Source: Lachnospiraceae bacterium
Lineage (GTDB): Bacteria > Bacillota > Clostridia > Lachnospirales > Lachnospiraceae
Assembly: GCA_024696005.1 (NCBI GenBank)
Contig: JAILHF010000017.1
Location: 37,593 to 101,592 of the forward strand
Reading direction: 5' to 3'
DNA: 64,000 bases
Below the pieces are notes generated by a model. It made no database searches. It was not told the origin of the DNA and worked only from the letters and a program-made list of their open reading frames with translations. The stretch's first letter is position 1. Each line of letters opens with the position of its first letter. A program made the position numbers and the translations under genes. Below, piece after piece: positions 26,425-35,736 of the stretch.

Positions 26425-28001
26425 TCAGCGCGCGACTGAAAAAGATCGCGATCGTAGCAAGGCTGAGGACGGCATTGTTCGTCTGCGGCCTTTTTGCGTT
26501 AGGCATGCCGGTTTTGAACTGGTGGCATCCGGAGGGTGACAACTTCTTCACCGTATACCTGGATGGCAAGGAAATGGGCAGCGTGGCATATGCCGAGCGG
26601 GCTGAGGAGCTGTACCGCGAGGTGCGAAGCGACCTGGCTTCGGAGCAGCAGGGCTTAAGCCTTCTGCCGATGAAGGAGCTGACGGTCAGCGGACAGGAGC
26701 TGCTGGTCAGGGAAGTGGATGACGAGCAGGACGTCAAGACGCGCATGCGGGATGCCATCTCCGGGGAACTGCGCCGCGAGATCTCCAAGGCGTATACGAT
26801 CAAGGTGGAGGACACGATGGTGAACGTGGCGGGAGCCGAGGAGGCGACCAGGCTTCTGCAGGAGACCATCGATACTTATGATACCGAAGGGAAATTCCAG
26901 GTTGAACTGGTCGGGGATCTGAGCCGTGAGCTGAACGTTCTGGTCCCGCGCATTACCCGCCGGGATGACGTGGAGGAGGAGGAAGATCTCCTGCTGGGGC
27001 TGGCCGGCGCTTCGCTGAACACGGACGACAGCCGGGAATGGAATTTCGACGAGGAAGAGATCGGCTTTGACAGCTTTGATTACGGGATCGAGGAGATGGG
27101 TTTTGCGGAAAGCGTCGAGATCGCGGAGGCCTATCTGCCGAACGACAGCATACAGCCGTTTGAGACGGCAAAGAACCGACTGACGGAGCTGCAGGAGCTG
27201 CAGCAGATCTACAAGGTCAAATCCGGGGACACCCTGTCCAAGATCTCACTGGAGGTGGGGCTTCCCCTTGACGAGATCATAGCCCTGAACGACACGCTGG
27301 AGAACGAGAATTCGATCATCAACGTGGACCAGGAGCTGCTGATCACGGTGCCCGAGCCCGAGCTGTCGGTGCTCTGGACCGAGACCTGCCGGACGGACGA
27401 GGTGTTTGACCTTCCGACCGAGTACATTTACAACGACGAATGGTACACGACCAAATCGGTCACCCTGCAGCAGCCCTCCGCGGGCTACCACGAGACCGTA
27501 TCGCTGATCACGCGGCGCAATACCGACGAGGAGGCGAGAGAGGTCCTTTACGAAGAGGTGGGTGTCGAGGCCGTTGGCAAGGTCGTGGAAGTGGGCACCA
27601 AGGTGCCTCCGACCTATATCAAGCCTTTGAGCGGCGGACGCATCTCTTCCGGTTTCGGAAGACGGCAGTCGCCCGGCGGCATCGGGTCCAGCAACCACCA
27701 GGGTATTGATATCGCCACACCTACCGGCACGTCGATCTGGGCGTCCAGCGGCGGCACGGTCGGGTATGCGGGCTGGAGCGGCGGCTATGGCTATCTGGTC
27801 ACGATCAATCATCCGGATGGCTGGCAGACCAGATATGCCCATCTGAGCAAGATCTATGTGTCCGTAGGACAGTATGTGAACCAGGGACAGGTGATCGCAG
27901 CCAGCGGTTCCACCGGAAACAGTACCGGACCGCACCTGCATTTCGAGCTCCGCATCGGCGGGGTTGCGATCGATCCCAGAACGTACGTCAATCTCTACTA
28001 G
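26421..28001 (+). CDS. membrane-anchored M23 peptidase with LysM and G5 domains
   Basis: 526 residues. An N-terminal membrane segment (about 15-32) is followed by an extracellular region, a LysM domain (YKVKSGDTLSKISLEVG, near 256-303), a G5-like domain (SLITRRNTDEEAREVLYEE), and a C-terminal lysostaphin-type M23 domain with zinc ligands in HQGIDIA and GPHLHFEL. The enzyme cleaves peptidoglycan cross-bridges. The start is TTG 26421, which overlaps the stop of the coiled-coil gene (TTGA) with GGGGGA just upstream. An acidic segment near 175-215 is unusual. Likely role: wall remodelling with its operon partners. Confidence 0.9.
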   Translation: MISARLKKIAIVARLRTALFVCGLFALGMPVLNWWHPEGDNFFTVYLDGKEMGSVAYAERAEELYREVRSDLASEQQGLSLLPMKELTVSGQELLVREVDDEQDVKTRMRDAISGELRREISKAYTIKVEDTMVNVAGAEEATRLLQETIDTYDTEGKFQVELVGDLSRELNVLVPRITRRDDVEEEEDLLLGLAGASLNTDDSREWNFDEEEIGFDSFDYGIEEMGFAESVEIAEAYLPNDSIQPFETAKNRLTELQELQQIYKVKSGDTLSKISLEVGLPLDEIIALNDTLENENSIINVDQELLITVPEPELSVLWTETCRTDEVFDLPTEYIYNDEWYTTKSVTLQQPSAGYHETVSLITRRNTDEEAREVLYEEVGVEAVGKVVEVGTKVPPTYIKPLSGGRISSGFGRRQSPGGIGSSNHQGIDIATPTGTSIWASSGGTVGYAGWSGGYGYLVTINHPDGWQTRYAHLSKIYVSVGQYVNQGQVIAASGSTGNSTGPHLHFELRIGGVAIDPRTYVNLY

Positions 28002-28020
28002 TGTATAGGGGGGACGAAGG

Positions 28021-29217
28021 ATGAAACACGTCAGAACCAGCGTTTTACAACCGGGAATGATCGTAGCGACGGATGTGATCGCGAACGGCAACCAGCTTGT
28101 ATTTCCCAAGGGGACCGTTCTGACGGAACGTGCCATCGGTCGTCTGGAGGCCTATGACATCATGGACATCCGCATCGAGGATCCGGTCGACATCGAGGTC
28201 GAGGAGATCCCCGAGGATGAGCCGGATCTGAGCTCCACACCCGGTCTTGACGACCTTCTGGGGGCGGATTCGGTCCTGAATGCCCTGACCGGCATGAACA
28301 TCGAAGCACCCGATGTGAGCGTTCAGCAGCAGGAGGAACCCTCCCATTTCGAAAAGCTCAAGGCCAGCAAGGAATTCCAGGCGTTCAAGGAGTCTTTCGC
28401 CGAGAATGTGGATGGCCTGCGCGCCAATCTGAATGACATCGTGGAAAAGAATACCCCCATCAACGTGGATAACATGATCGGGGATACCATGCGCATCATC
28501 AGCACGCAGGGAAGCACCTTCGGTGTCTTCGACATGCTGCACAACATGCGCGATTTTGACGACCTGACTTATGCCCACAGCATGAACGTGGCCATGATCT
28601 GCAACGTCTTTGCGAGATGGCTGGGCTTCGGCGAGGAACAGGTGAAGCTGGCGACGGCCTGCGGCATGATGCATGACATCGGGAAGCTCAAGATCCCCGA
28701 CGAGATCATCAAGAAGCCCGGGAAGCTGACGGAGGAGGAATTCCGCCTGATCAAGTCGCATCCGCTGGAAGGCTATAAGATCTTAAAGCCCCAGGATATC
28801 GATGAGCACATCAAGCTTGCAGCGCTCGAGCATCATGAGAAATGCGACGGCAGCGGCTATCCCATGCAGCTGACGCGTGAAAAGATCGACGGCTATGCCA
28901 AGATCGTGGCCATCGCGGACGTGTACGACGCGATGACGGCGAACCGCGTCTATCGTGAGGGCCTGTGCCCCTTCCGCGTGATCGAGATCTTCGAGGAGGA
29001 AGGGCTGCAGAAGTACGAGATCTCCTATATCATGAAATTCCTGGAAAACGTTGTAAATACCTACATCGATAACCGTGTGCTGCTGAGTGACGGACGCATG
29101 GGCGTAGTGCGCTGGATCAACAAGCAGCGCCTGTCCAAGCCCATGCTCGAGATGTCCGACGGCACTTTTGTGGAGCTCGCGAAGTGCAGCGGGCTCAGCA
29201 TCGTGAAGATCCTGTAG
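28021..29217 (+). CDS. HD-GYP domain cyclic-di-GMP phosphodiesterase
   Basis: 398 residues. The N-terminal domain (about 1-60) resembles the region that often precedes HD-GYP domains. The catalytic domain carries HDIGK near residue 219 and HHEKCDGSGYP near 270-280, so both metal ligands and the GYP signature are intact. It should hydrolyse c-di-GMP or a related cyclic dinucleotide. It is the last gene of an operon with a coiled-coil tail anchor and an M23 peptidase, which suggests second-messenger control of wall work. A strong terminator follows. Confidence 0.9.
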   Translation: MKHVRTSVLQPGMIVATDVIANGNQLVFPKGTVLTERAIGRLEAYDIMDIRIEDPVDIEVEEIPEDEPDLSSTPGLDDLLGADSVLNALTGMNIEAPDVSVQQQEEPSHFEKLKASKEFQAFKESFAENVDGLRANLNDIVEKNTPINVDNMIGDTMRIISTQGSTFGVFDMLHNMRDFDDLTYAHSMNVAMICNVFARWLGFGEEQVKLATACGMMHDIGKLKIPDEIIKKPGKLTEEEFRLIKSHPLEGYKILKPQDIDEHIKLAALEHHEKCDGSGYPMQLTREKIDGYAKIVAIADVYDAMTANRVYREGLCPFRVIEIFEEEGLQKYEISYIMKFLENVVNTYIDNRVLLSDGRMGVVRWINKQRLSKPMLEMSDGTFVELAKCSGLSIVKIL

Positions 29218-29233
29218 GAGAGAAATAAAAAAG

Positions 29234-29259
29234 CCCCGGTTGTCCGGGACCCGTTTTTT
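29234..29259 (+). terminator. intrinsic terminator after HD-GYP gene
   Basis: CCCGG (29235-29239) pairs with CCGGG (29244-29248) around TTGT. T6 runs from 29254. An A run upstream could let it also serve murA from the other side. Confidence 0.7.
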
Positions 29260-29304
29260 CGAAAGTTCCTGCCGCCTGTCGCGGTTCTTCGGCTCCGCCC
29301 GTCT

Positions 29305-30597
29305 TTATGCCAGACGCAGGCGGGCCTTTTTTAATTCGCGGTCGCTGCTGACCTTTTCGATCTTTGCGCCGATCGCGCGGAGCTTCAATTCGAAATCCTC
29401 ATAGCCTCGCTCGATGAAACGCGTATCTTCGATGATGGTCTCGCCTTCCGCAGCCATTGCGGCGATCACGAGTGCGGCTCCGGCACGCAGGTCGGGAGCG
29501 GTGATGCTCGCGCCGCTGTAGCGGGGCACGCCGCTGATCACGGCCATGTTACCTTCCACCTTGATGGAAGCGCCCATGCGGATGAGCTCGTCCACATATT
29601 TGAAACGGTTCTCAAAGATACCTTCGGTTACAATGCTGGTTCCCTGTGCCAGACCGAGAGCCACGGTGATCTGCGGCTGCATGTCGGTCGGGAAGCCCGG
29701 ATAGGGCAGGGTCTTGACCTGGGTGGAAGTTAAGGGCTCGGGTGCCGAAACCCGTACGGCGTCGTCATATTCGGTGATGTGACAGCCGATCTCGCAAAGC
29801 TTGGCGGTGATGCACTCCAGATGCTTGGGGATCACGCCGCGCACCAGCACGTCGCCGTGTGTGGCCGCCGATGCCAGCATGTAGGTCCCGGCTTCGATCT
29901 GGTCGGGAATGATGGCATAGTCCGTGCCGTGGAGCTTTTCCACGCCGCGGATGCGGATCACATCGGTACCGGCGCCCTTGATGTTGGCGCCCATGCTGTT
30001 AAGGAAGTTGGCCAGGTCTACCACGTGGGGCTCCTTGGCCGCATTTTCGATAATGGTCTTGCCCGAAGCAAGGCTGGAAGCCATCATGATATTGATGGTG
30101 GCTCCGACCGAGACTTTATCCAGGAAGATATGATTTCCGCGCAGTTCATCGGCCTGTGCGGCAATGCTGCCGTGCAGGATGCGCACCTTGGCGCCCAGCG
30201 CCGAAAAACCCTTGATGTGCTGATCGATCGCGCGCACGCCGATATTGCAGCCGCCGGGAAGCGGCACTTCGGCCTGTTTGTTCTTTCCCAAAAGCGCGCC
30301 TACCAGATAATAGGAAGCACGGATGCGTTTCAGATATTCGTCATCTATGATGCAGCTTTCGATCCTGGAACCGTCGATGATGACAAGGTGCCGTTCGGGA
30401 CGCTCGATCTTGACGCCGATGCGTTCCATTGCCTTCAGGAGCACATTTATGTCTGTCACATCCGGAACGTTCTCGATCCTGACAGGCTCGTTTGTCATCA
30501 CGGCTGCGGCCAGGATCGCAAGAGCGGCATTTTTCGCGCCGCCGATGGGTACCTCGCCCTGAAGCCGGGTTCCGCCCATAATGGCATATCTGTCCAT
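29305..30597 (-). CDS. murA: UDP-N-acetylglucosamine 1-carboxyvinyltransferase
   Basis: A 430-residue enzyme that transfers enolpyruvate from PEP to UDP-GlcNAc, the first committed step of peptidoglycan synthesis. The active-site Cys, the target of fosfomycin in this family, is Cys 117 in PLPGGCNIG. GGAKNAALA near residue 20 and the C-terminal DLRAGAALVIA segment are typical. The start is ATG at 30597: GGAG lies at the right distance, and the upstream TTG gives five extra residues absent from the family. A perfect promoter lies directly upstream, divergent from metK. Confidence 0.96.
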   Translation of the reverse strand: MDRYAIMGGTRLQGEVPIGGAKNAALAILAAAVMTNEPVRIENVPDVTDINVLLKAMERIGVKIERPERHLVIIDGSRIESCIIDDEYLKRIRASYYLVGALLGKNKQAEVPLPGGCNIGVRAIDQHIKGFSALGAKVRILHGSIAAQADELRGNHIFLDKVSVGATINIMMASSLASGKTIIENAAKEPHVVDLANFLNSMGANIKGAGTDVIRIRGVEKLHGTDYAIIPDQIEAGTYMLASAATHGDVLVRGVIPKHLECITAKLCEIGCHITEYDDAVRVSAPEPLTSTQVKTLPYPGFPTDMQPQITVALGLAQGTSIVTEGIFENRFKYVDELIRMGASIKVEGNMAVISGVPRYSGASITAPDLRAGAALVIAAMAAEGETIIEDTRFIERGYEDFELKLRAIGAKIEKVSSDRELKKARLRLA

Positions 30598-30629
30598 AAA
30601 AAAAGACTCCAAATCTTTTAGTCGGGGTT

Positions 30630-30658
30630 ATTATAATGCAGATGTCCCTAAATGTCAA
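30630..30658 (-). promoter_or_regulatory. consensus sigma-A promoter of murA
   Basis: Read on the - strand, TTGACA (30653-30658), 17 bases and TATAAT (30630-30635). All twelve hexamer bases match consensus. It is only 14 bases from the metK -35 on the other strand. Confidence 0.9.
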
Positions 30659-30672
30659 AAAAAATTTCGCTC

Positions 30673-30701
30673 TTGACAGGGGCAGGGGGATAGAGTAAAC
30701 T
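30673..30701 (+). promoter_or_regulatory. sigma-A promoter of metK
   Basis: TTGACA (30673-30678), 17 bases, TAAACT (30696-30701), about 25 bases before the riboswitch. Confidence 0.85.
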
Positions 30702-30729
30702 AACTCTGTCAGATAAATATTGCGAAGTT

Positions 30730-30852
30730 CTCTTATTCAGAGTGGTGGAGGTACATAGGACCGATGAAGCCACGGCAACCCCGGACGGGTGACCGGAAGG
30801 AAGGTGCCAACCTGAGCGTGAACGGGCACAGCCCATGAACGAACAATAAGAG
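30730..30852 (+). ncRNA. SAM-I (S-box) riboswitch controlling metK
   Basis: The P1 stem is CTCTTAT (30730-30736) with ATAAGAG (30846-30852). Between them lie the family hallmarks in order: CAGAGTGGTGGAGGTACA, GACCGATGAAGCCACGGCAACC, GGTGCCAACCTG and the final hairpin. With SAM bound, P1 forms and the downstream terminator (30869-30896) is left free to fold, switching metK off. It regulates the SAM synthetase directly downstream, a typical feedback arrangement. Confidence 0.96.
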
Positions 30853-30868
30853 GGTCAGGTAAGGTATG

Positions 30869-30896
30869 ATCCGCTTGTTTTCGAGGCGGATTTTTT
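30869..30896 (+). terminator. riboswitch-controlled terminator
   Basis: ATCCGC (30869-30874) with GCGGAT (30886-30891), an inner CTTG/CGAG extension, and a T6 run. It is the expression platform of the SAM riboswitch. Confidence 0.85.
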
Positions 30897-30957
30897 CATA
30901 TCATACGGATCTCTTCGGGAGAGCTTCCTCATATCTTTTCCATGAAGGAGGAGCGAA

Positions 30958-32148
30958 ATGGAAAAAATCTTATTTACATCCGAGTCGGTGACGGAAGGAC
31001 ATCCCGACAAGATCTGTGACAACATCTCCGATGCGGTGCTGGATGCGCTGATGGAGCAGGATCCGATGAGCCGTGTGGCCTGCGAGACCGCCATCACGAC
31101 CGGCCTGGTGCTGGTGATGGGCGAGATCACGACCAAGGCTACCGTGGACATCCAGAAGATCGTGCGCGAGACGATCCGTGAGATCGGCTATGATCATTCC
31201 GACAAGGGCTTCGACTGCGATACCTGCGGCGTGATCGTTGCGCTGGACAAGCAGAGTGCCGATATCGCGATGGGCGTTGACAAGGCGCTGGAAGCAAAGG
31301 AAAACAAGATGAGCGATGCCGAGATCGATGCCATCGGTGCCGGCGACCAGGGCATGATGTTCGGTTTTGCCACCAACGAGACCGAGGAATATATGCCCTA
31401 TCCCATCTCCCTGGCTCACAAGCTCACCAGGCAGCTGACCAAGGTGCGCAAGGACGGTACCCTTTCCTATCTGCGTCCGGACGGCAAGAGCCAGGTTTCC
31501 GTGGAATATGACGAAAACGGCAAGGCGAAGAGGATCGAGGCTGTGGTCATCTCCACCCAGCACGCGGCGGACGTGACCCAGGAGCAGATTCACAAGGATA
31601 TCAGGAAGTACGTGATGGATCCGGTCCTGCCGGACGAAATGGTGGATGCGGATACCAAGATCTTCATCAATCCCACCGGACGGTTCGTGATCGGCGGCCC
31701 TCACGGCGACTCCGGCCTCACCGGCCGCAAGATCATCGTTGACACCTACGGCGGATATGCCCGTCACGGCGGCGGAGCGTTCTCCGGCAAGGACTGCACC
31801 AAGGTGGACCGTTCCGCTGCATATGCGGCCCGTTATGTGGCCAAGAACATCGTGGCTGCCGGTCTGGCGGACAAGTGCGAGATCCAGCTCTCCTACGCGA
31901 TCGGTGTGGCACATCCCACTTCCGTGCGCGTGGATACCTTCGGTACCGGAAAGCTTCCCGAGACGAAGCTTCTGGAGATCATCCGCGATAACTTCGACCT
32001 GCGTCCCGCCGGCATCATCAGGATGCTGGATCTGCGCCGCCCGATCTACAAGCAGACGGCAGCTTACGGACACTTCGGCCGCCTGGACGTGGATCTTCCC
32101 TGGGAGAAGACCGACAAGGCGGATGCCCTCAAGGCTTATCTGGCATAA
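30958..32148 (+). CDS. metK: S-adenosylmethionine synthase
   Basis: A 396-residue enzyme that makes SAM from methionine and ATP. The first conserved hexapeptide [10 protein letters not shown] and the phosphate loop GGGAFSGKD are both present, and the N-terminus ([16 protein letters not shown]) is the family signature. ATG 30958 follows AAGGAGGAG. Expression is set by the SAM-I riboswitch upstream, and a terminator follows at 32163. Confidence 0.98.
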   Translation: MEKILFTSESVTEGHPDKICDNISDAVLDALMEQDPMSRVACETAITTGLVLVMGEITTKATVDIQKIVRETIREIGYDHSDKGFDCDTCGVIVALDKQSADIAMGVDKALEAKENKMSDAEIDAIGAGDQGMMFGFATNETEEYMPYPISLAHKLTRQLTKVRKDGTLSYLRPDGKSQVSVEYDENGKAKRIEAVVISTQHAADVTQEQIHKDIRKYVMDPVLPDEMVDADTKIFINPTGRFVIGGPHGDSGLTGRKIIVDTYGGYARHGGGAFSGKDCTKVDRSAAYAARYVAKNIVAAGLADKCEIQLSYAIGVAHPTSVRVDTFGTGKLPETKLLEIIRDNFDLRPAGIIRMLDLRRPIYKQTAAYGHFGRLDVDLPWEKTDKADALKAYLA

Positions 32149-32162
32149 GGTCGTGCATGGCT

Positions 32163-32183
32163 TTCCCCCTGCGGGGGAGTTTT
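32163..32183 (+). terminator. terminator after metK
   Basis: CCCCC (32165-32169) with GGGGG (32173-32177) around TGC, then a short T run. Confidence 0.6.
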
Positions 32184-32209
32184 ACGAATAAAAACGGCAT
32201 TCTGAGCAC

Positions 32210-32239
32210 AAAAAAACTGCCGCCCATCCGGGCGGCAGT
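32210..32239 (-). terminator. terminator of the DUF4234 gene
   Basis: A perfect 10-bp stem, ACTGCCGCCC (32216-32225) with GGGCGGCAGT (32230-32239). On the - strand it is followed by a T7 run (the A run at 32210-32216). Confidence 0.8.
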
Positions 32240-32254
32240 TCTGTATCAGGCCGA

Positions 32255-32605
32255 TCAGCAATTGGAATGCTCGTTCAGCGTGTTCTGGATCAGTGCCCAG
32301 TCCACGATGCTCAGCTCGATGATCGCAAGAACCAGGAACAGGGTGCCGTAATTGGAAGCGGGCTTTCCTTCGTTCTGGTTGAGTGCATCGATGCGCTTTC
32401 CGGTGTTGAACAGCCAGATCCAAAGATAAATCGTGCAGGTTACAATACTCAGAAGGATCACAACGATGGGGTTCTGCGGGTTCGGGTTGTTGGTGAGCGA
32501 GTCGATCTCCTGAATCATCATGTACTCCCAGTACAGACCGTAGATACCGCAGGTTACGATCGTGAGGATGATGCACACTGCAATGTTTCTGTTCTTGATA
32601 GGCAT
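32255..32605 (-). CDS. DUF4234-type small membrane protein
   Basis: 116 residues with three predicted membrane segments: IAVCIILTIVTCGIYGLYW, IVVILLSIVTCTIYLWIW and a C-terminal LFLVLAIIELSIVDWALI. The repeated TCGIY/TCTIY motif is the DUF4234 hallmark. The start at 32605 is supported by AAGGAGGG 8 bases upstream. Function is unknown. It is a single-gene unit with its own promoter and terminator. Confidence 0.8.
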   Translation of the reverse strand: MPIKNRNIAVCIILTIVTCGIYGLYWEYMMIQEIDSLTNNPNPQNPIVVILLSIVTCTIYLWIWLFNTGKRIDALNQNEGKPASNYGTLFLVLAIIELSIVDWALIQNTLNEHSNC

Positions 32606-32655
32606 ACTTTTTCCCTCCTTTTTGTTTGCGGACGTTTCTGCGTCCTTTCCAGTCA

Positions 32656-32684
32656 AAGATACTATTTTTCCCTGTATACGTCAA
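32656..32684 (-). promoter_or_regulatory. promoter of the DUF4234 gene
   Basis: On the - strand, TTGACG (32679-32684), 17 bases, TATCTT (32656-32661). Confidence 0.5.
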
Positions 32685-32758
32685 GACATAATATGTGGAA
32701 CAAGTGCAACGAAACGGCGCGGAGATTCCATTCTGCCATAATCATATTGTCACTGGTA

Positions 32759-32972
32759 GGCAGGATATAGGACGTGGCAACCTATGGAGGAGCTTAGCCA
32801 CTCACGAAACTGCATAAAAGCACAGAAATGCGAAGCCCGGATGGCTGAGCAAGGGAGACATGAGGCATGGATGACGAATGTCGACCGGTTTCGTACTGTT
32901 TGAATTATGTCAAGGCAGTTTCGCAGAGTGGCTTAGCGACGGAATCGGGCGCCACGGACTATATCTGCCTGC
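32759..32972 (+). repeat. structured interspersed element, short copy
   Basis: 214 bases closely matching the element at 41301-41670 in the same orientation. The core from 32797 to 32968 differs at roughly a dozen positions. Outer arms: GCAGGATATAGGACGTGGC (32760-32778) and GCCACGGACTATATCTGC (32951-32968), imperfectly complementary. Inner arms: GCCACTC and CGAAACTGC (32797-32813) pair exactly with GCAGTTTCG and GAGTGGC (32915-32932). A 38-codon frame from ATG 32867 (ending SGATDYICLQNG) lies inside and is kept in the other copy. No target duplication is seen. It fills most of the 508-base gap between the DUF4234 and glycogen phosphorylase genes. Confidence 0.85.
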
Positions 32973-33026
32973 AGAACGGCTAAAGTAACGGCGCAAAAAG
33001 GGCTTTATTTATGCCCCGTCATATAG

Positions 33027-33032
33027 TATAAT
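33027..33032 (+). promoter_or_regulatory. -10 element upstream of glgP
   Basis: TATAAT at 33027-33032, with TTTATT at the -35 spacing (17 bases). The -35 is weak, so the promoter call rests on the -10. Confidence 0.4.
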
Positions 33033-33113
33033 ATCACGTGGTATTTGCGGAAAAAAGGGGAATGCTTCCCGCATGGATGCGGGGGGGCAGACCGGACCGA
33101 AGGAGGAGAATTC

Positions 33114-35624
33114 ATGGCAGCAAAAAAGACGGTAAATGCGGTAACGTCCGAGTCGGGAGCAACCATCAGGGACAGCTTCGACAAGGAGCTTTTCAAGAGA
33201 AGCGTGCTTTATAACGTAAAGACGCTTTATCGCAAGACGCTGGAGGAGGCCACTCCGCAGCAGATCTTCCAGGCAGTATCCTATGCCATCAAGGATCAGG
33301 TCGTGGACATGTGGCTGGAGACGCAGAAGCAGTACGAGAAGAAAGACCCGAAGACCGTTTATTATCTTTCCATGGAGTTCCTCATGGGACGCGCCATGGG
33401 AAATATGATGATCAATATGAAGGCCTACAAGGATGTGGCCGCCGCTCTGGAAGAGCTGGGACTGGATCTGAACGTCGTGGAAGACCAGGAGCCCGATGCG
33501 GCGCTGGGCAACGGCGGTCTGGGACGTCTGGCTGCCTGCTTCCTGGATTCCCTGGCAACCCTGGGATATTCCTCGTACGGCTGCGGCATCCGTTACCGTT
33601 ACGGTATGTTCAAGCAGAAGATCCGCGACGGCTATCAGGTGGAAGTGCCCGATAACTGGCTGGAGAACGGCAATCCGTTCGAGCTCCGCCGCCCGGAATA
33701 TGCAAAGGAAGTCCGTTTCGGCGGCTACGTGAACGTACGTACCGACGAGAACGGCCGCAACAATTACTATCAGGAAGGCTATCAGGCCGTAAAGGCCATT
33801 CCCTATGACCTGCCCATCGTCGGTTACGGCAACGGCATCGTCAACACCCTGCGGATCTGGGATGCGGAGCCCATCGATGTGTTCCGCCTGGATTCCTTTG
33901 ACAAGGGTGATTACCAGAAGGCAGTCGAGCAGGAGAACCTGGCACGCAACATCGTCGAGGTGCTCTATCCCAACGACAATCACTATGCAGGAAAGGAGCT
34001 GCGTCTGAAGCAGCAGTACTTCTTCATCAGCGCCAGCGTCCAGGAAGCGGTTGCCAAGTACATGCGCAACCACAAGGACGTGCGCCGCTTCCACGAGAAG
34101 GTCACCTTCCAGCTCAACGATACCCATCCTACCGTGGCCATCGCCGAGCTGATGCGCATCCTGATGGATGAGTATTACCTGACCTGGGACGAGGCATGGG
34201 AAGTGACAACCAAGACCTGCGCCTATACGAACCATACCATCATGGCGGAAGCACTGGAGAAATGGCCCATCGAGCTCTTCTCCCGTCTGCTCCCCCGTAT
34301 CTATCAGATCATCGAAGAGATCAACCGCCGCTTCATCCTGGATATCGAGCGCAAGTATCCCGGCGACCAGGAAAAGATCCGCAAGATGGCCATCATCTAC
34401 GACGGCCAGGTCAAGATGGCACATCTGGCCATCCACGCAGGTTACTCCGTAAACGGTGTGGCACGCCTGCATACCGAGATCCTGAAGAAGCAGGAGCTGA
34501 AGGATTTCTACGAGATGTATCCGGACAAGTTCAACAACAAGACCAACGGCATCACCCAGCGTCGTTTCCTGCTGCACGGCAACCAGCTGCTGGCCGACTG
34601 GGTGACGGATCACATCGGCGACGAGTGGATCACGGATCTGCCCAAGATCAAAAAGCTGGCCGTCTATGCGGATGACGAGAAGGCCCAGCAGGAATTCATG
34701 AACATCAAGTACCAGAACAAGGTCCGTCTGGCTGCTTATATCAAGGAGCACAACGGCGTGGAGGTGGATCCCCGCTCCATCTTTGACGTGCAGGTCAAGC
34801 GTCTGCACGAGTACAAGCGCCAGCTGCTCAACATCCTTCATGTGATGTATCTGTATAACGAGCTGAAGGAGCATCCGGAGAAGGATTTCTTCCCCCGCAC
34901 CTTTATCTTCGGCGCCAAGGCGGCTGCCGGCTATATGAACGCAAAGCTTACCATCAAGCTGATCAACTCCGTTGCGGACGTCGTGAACAACGATCCTGCG
35001 ATCGGCGGCAAGATCAAGGTGGTCTTCATCGAGGACTACCGCGTATCCAACGCCGAGATGATCTTTGCGGCGGCGGATGTGTCCGAGCAGATCTCCACTG
35101 CCAGCAAGGAAGCATCCGGTACCGGTAACATGAAGTTCATGCTCAACGGTGCGCTGACCATCGGAACCATGGACGGCGCGAATGTGGAGATCGTGGAAGA
35201 AGTGGGCGAAGAGAACGCCTTCATCTTCGGTCTGTCTTCGGACGAGGTCATCCAGTACGAGAACCACGGCGGATATAATCCGATGGATATCTTCAACAGC
35301 GATCCGGACATCCGCAAGGTGCTGATGCAGCTGATCAACGGAAGCTTCGCTCCGCAGGATCCCGATCTGTTCCGTCCGCTGTACAACTCGCTTTTGAACA
35401 CGCAGAACACCTCCCGTGCCGATACCTACTTCATCCTCAAGGACTTCAAGGCGTATGCCGAGGCGCAGAAGAGAGTGGAAGAGGCTTACAAGGATGAAAA
35501 GCGTTGGGCAAAGAGCGCGATCCTGAATACGGCCTGCTCCGGCAAGTTCACCTCCGACCGTACCATCCAGGAGTATGTGGACGAGATCTGGAAGCTGGAT
35601 AAGGTGGATCTGAAGAACAAATAA
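33114..35624 (+). CDS. glgP: glycogen/alpha-glucan phosphorylase
   Basis: An 836-residue PLP enzyme that releases glucose-1-phosphate from glycogen or maltodextrin. The PLP lysine lies in EASGTGNMKFMLNG (near 673). NDTHPTVAI and the substrate-channel segment FDVQVKRLHEYKRQLLN are intact. ATG 33114 follows AAGGAGGAG; the in-frame upstream extension is not part of the family. A strong terminator follows, and a GH31 enzyme is next, which supports an alpha-glucan use region. Confidence 0.97.
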   Translation: MAAKKTVNAVTSESGATIRDSFDKELFKRSVLYNVKTLYRKTLEEATPQQIFQAVSYAIKDQVVDMWLETQKQYEKKDPKTVYYLSMEFLMGRAMGNMMINMKAYKDVAAALEELGLDLNVVEDQEPDAALGNGGLGRLAACFLDSLATLGYSSYGCGIRYRYGMFKQKIRDGYQVEVPDNWLENGNPFELRRPEYAKEVRFGGYVNVRTDENGRNNYYQEGYQAVKAIPYDLPIVGYGNGIVNTLRIWDAEPIDVFRLDSFDKGDYQKAVEQENLARNIVEVLYPNDNHYAGKELRLKQQYFFISASVQEAVAKYMRNHKDVRRFHEKVTFQLNDTHPTVAIAELMRILMDEYYLTWDEAWEVTTKTCAYTNHTIMAEALEKWPIELFSRLLPRIYQIIEEINRRFILDIERKYPGDQEKIRKMAIIYDGQVKMAHLAIHAGYSVNGVARLHTEILKKQELKDFYEMYPDKFNNKTNGITQRRFLLHGNQLLADWVTDHIGDEWITDLPKIKKLAVYADDEKAQQEFMNIKYQNKVRLAAYIKEHNGVEVDPRSIFDVQVKRLHEYKRQLLNILHVMYLYNELKEHPEKDFFPRTFIFGAKAAAGYMNAKLTIKLINSVADVVNNDPAIGGKIKVVFIEDYRVSNAEMIFAAADVSEQISTASKEASGTGNMKFMLNGALTIGTMDGANVEIVEEVGEENAFIFGLSSDEVIQYENHGGYNPMDIFNSDPDIRKVLMQLINGSFAPQDPDLFRPLYNSLLNTQNTSRADTYFILKDFKAYAEAQKRVEEAYKDEKRWAKSAILNTACSGKFTSDRTIQEYVDEIWKLDKVDLKNK

Positions 35625-35642
35625 GACATATTTTACGTGATG

Positions 35643-35671
35643 ACCCCGGGCAGAGTGTGCCCGGGGTTTTT
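35643..35671 (+). terminator. intrinsic terminator after glgP
   Basis: A perfect 10-bp stem, ACCCCGGGCA (35643-35652) with TGCCCGGGGT (35658-35667), loop GAGTG, and T run. Confidence 0.9.
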
Positions 35672-35736
35672 ATGAAAGAAGGGCTTTTGCGGCGGAATGC
35701 GTGCGCGGGGCTTCGGAGAAAAAGGAGGGTTACGGA

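Noticed and set aside
33009..35267. 752-codon - strand frame opposite glycogen phosphorylase
   Set aside because: Antisense to a certain gene; no motifs and no promoter or ribosome site at its start.
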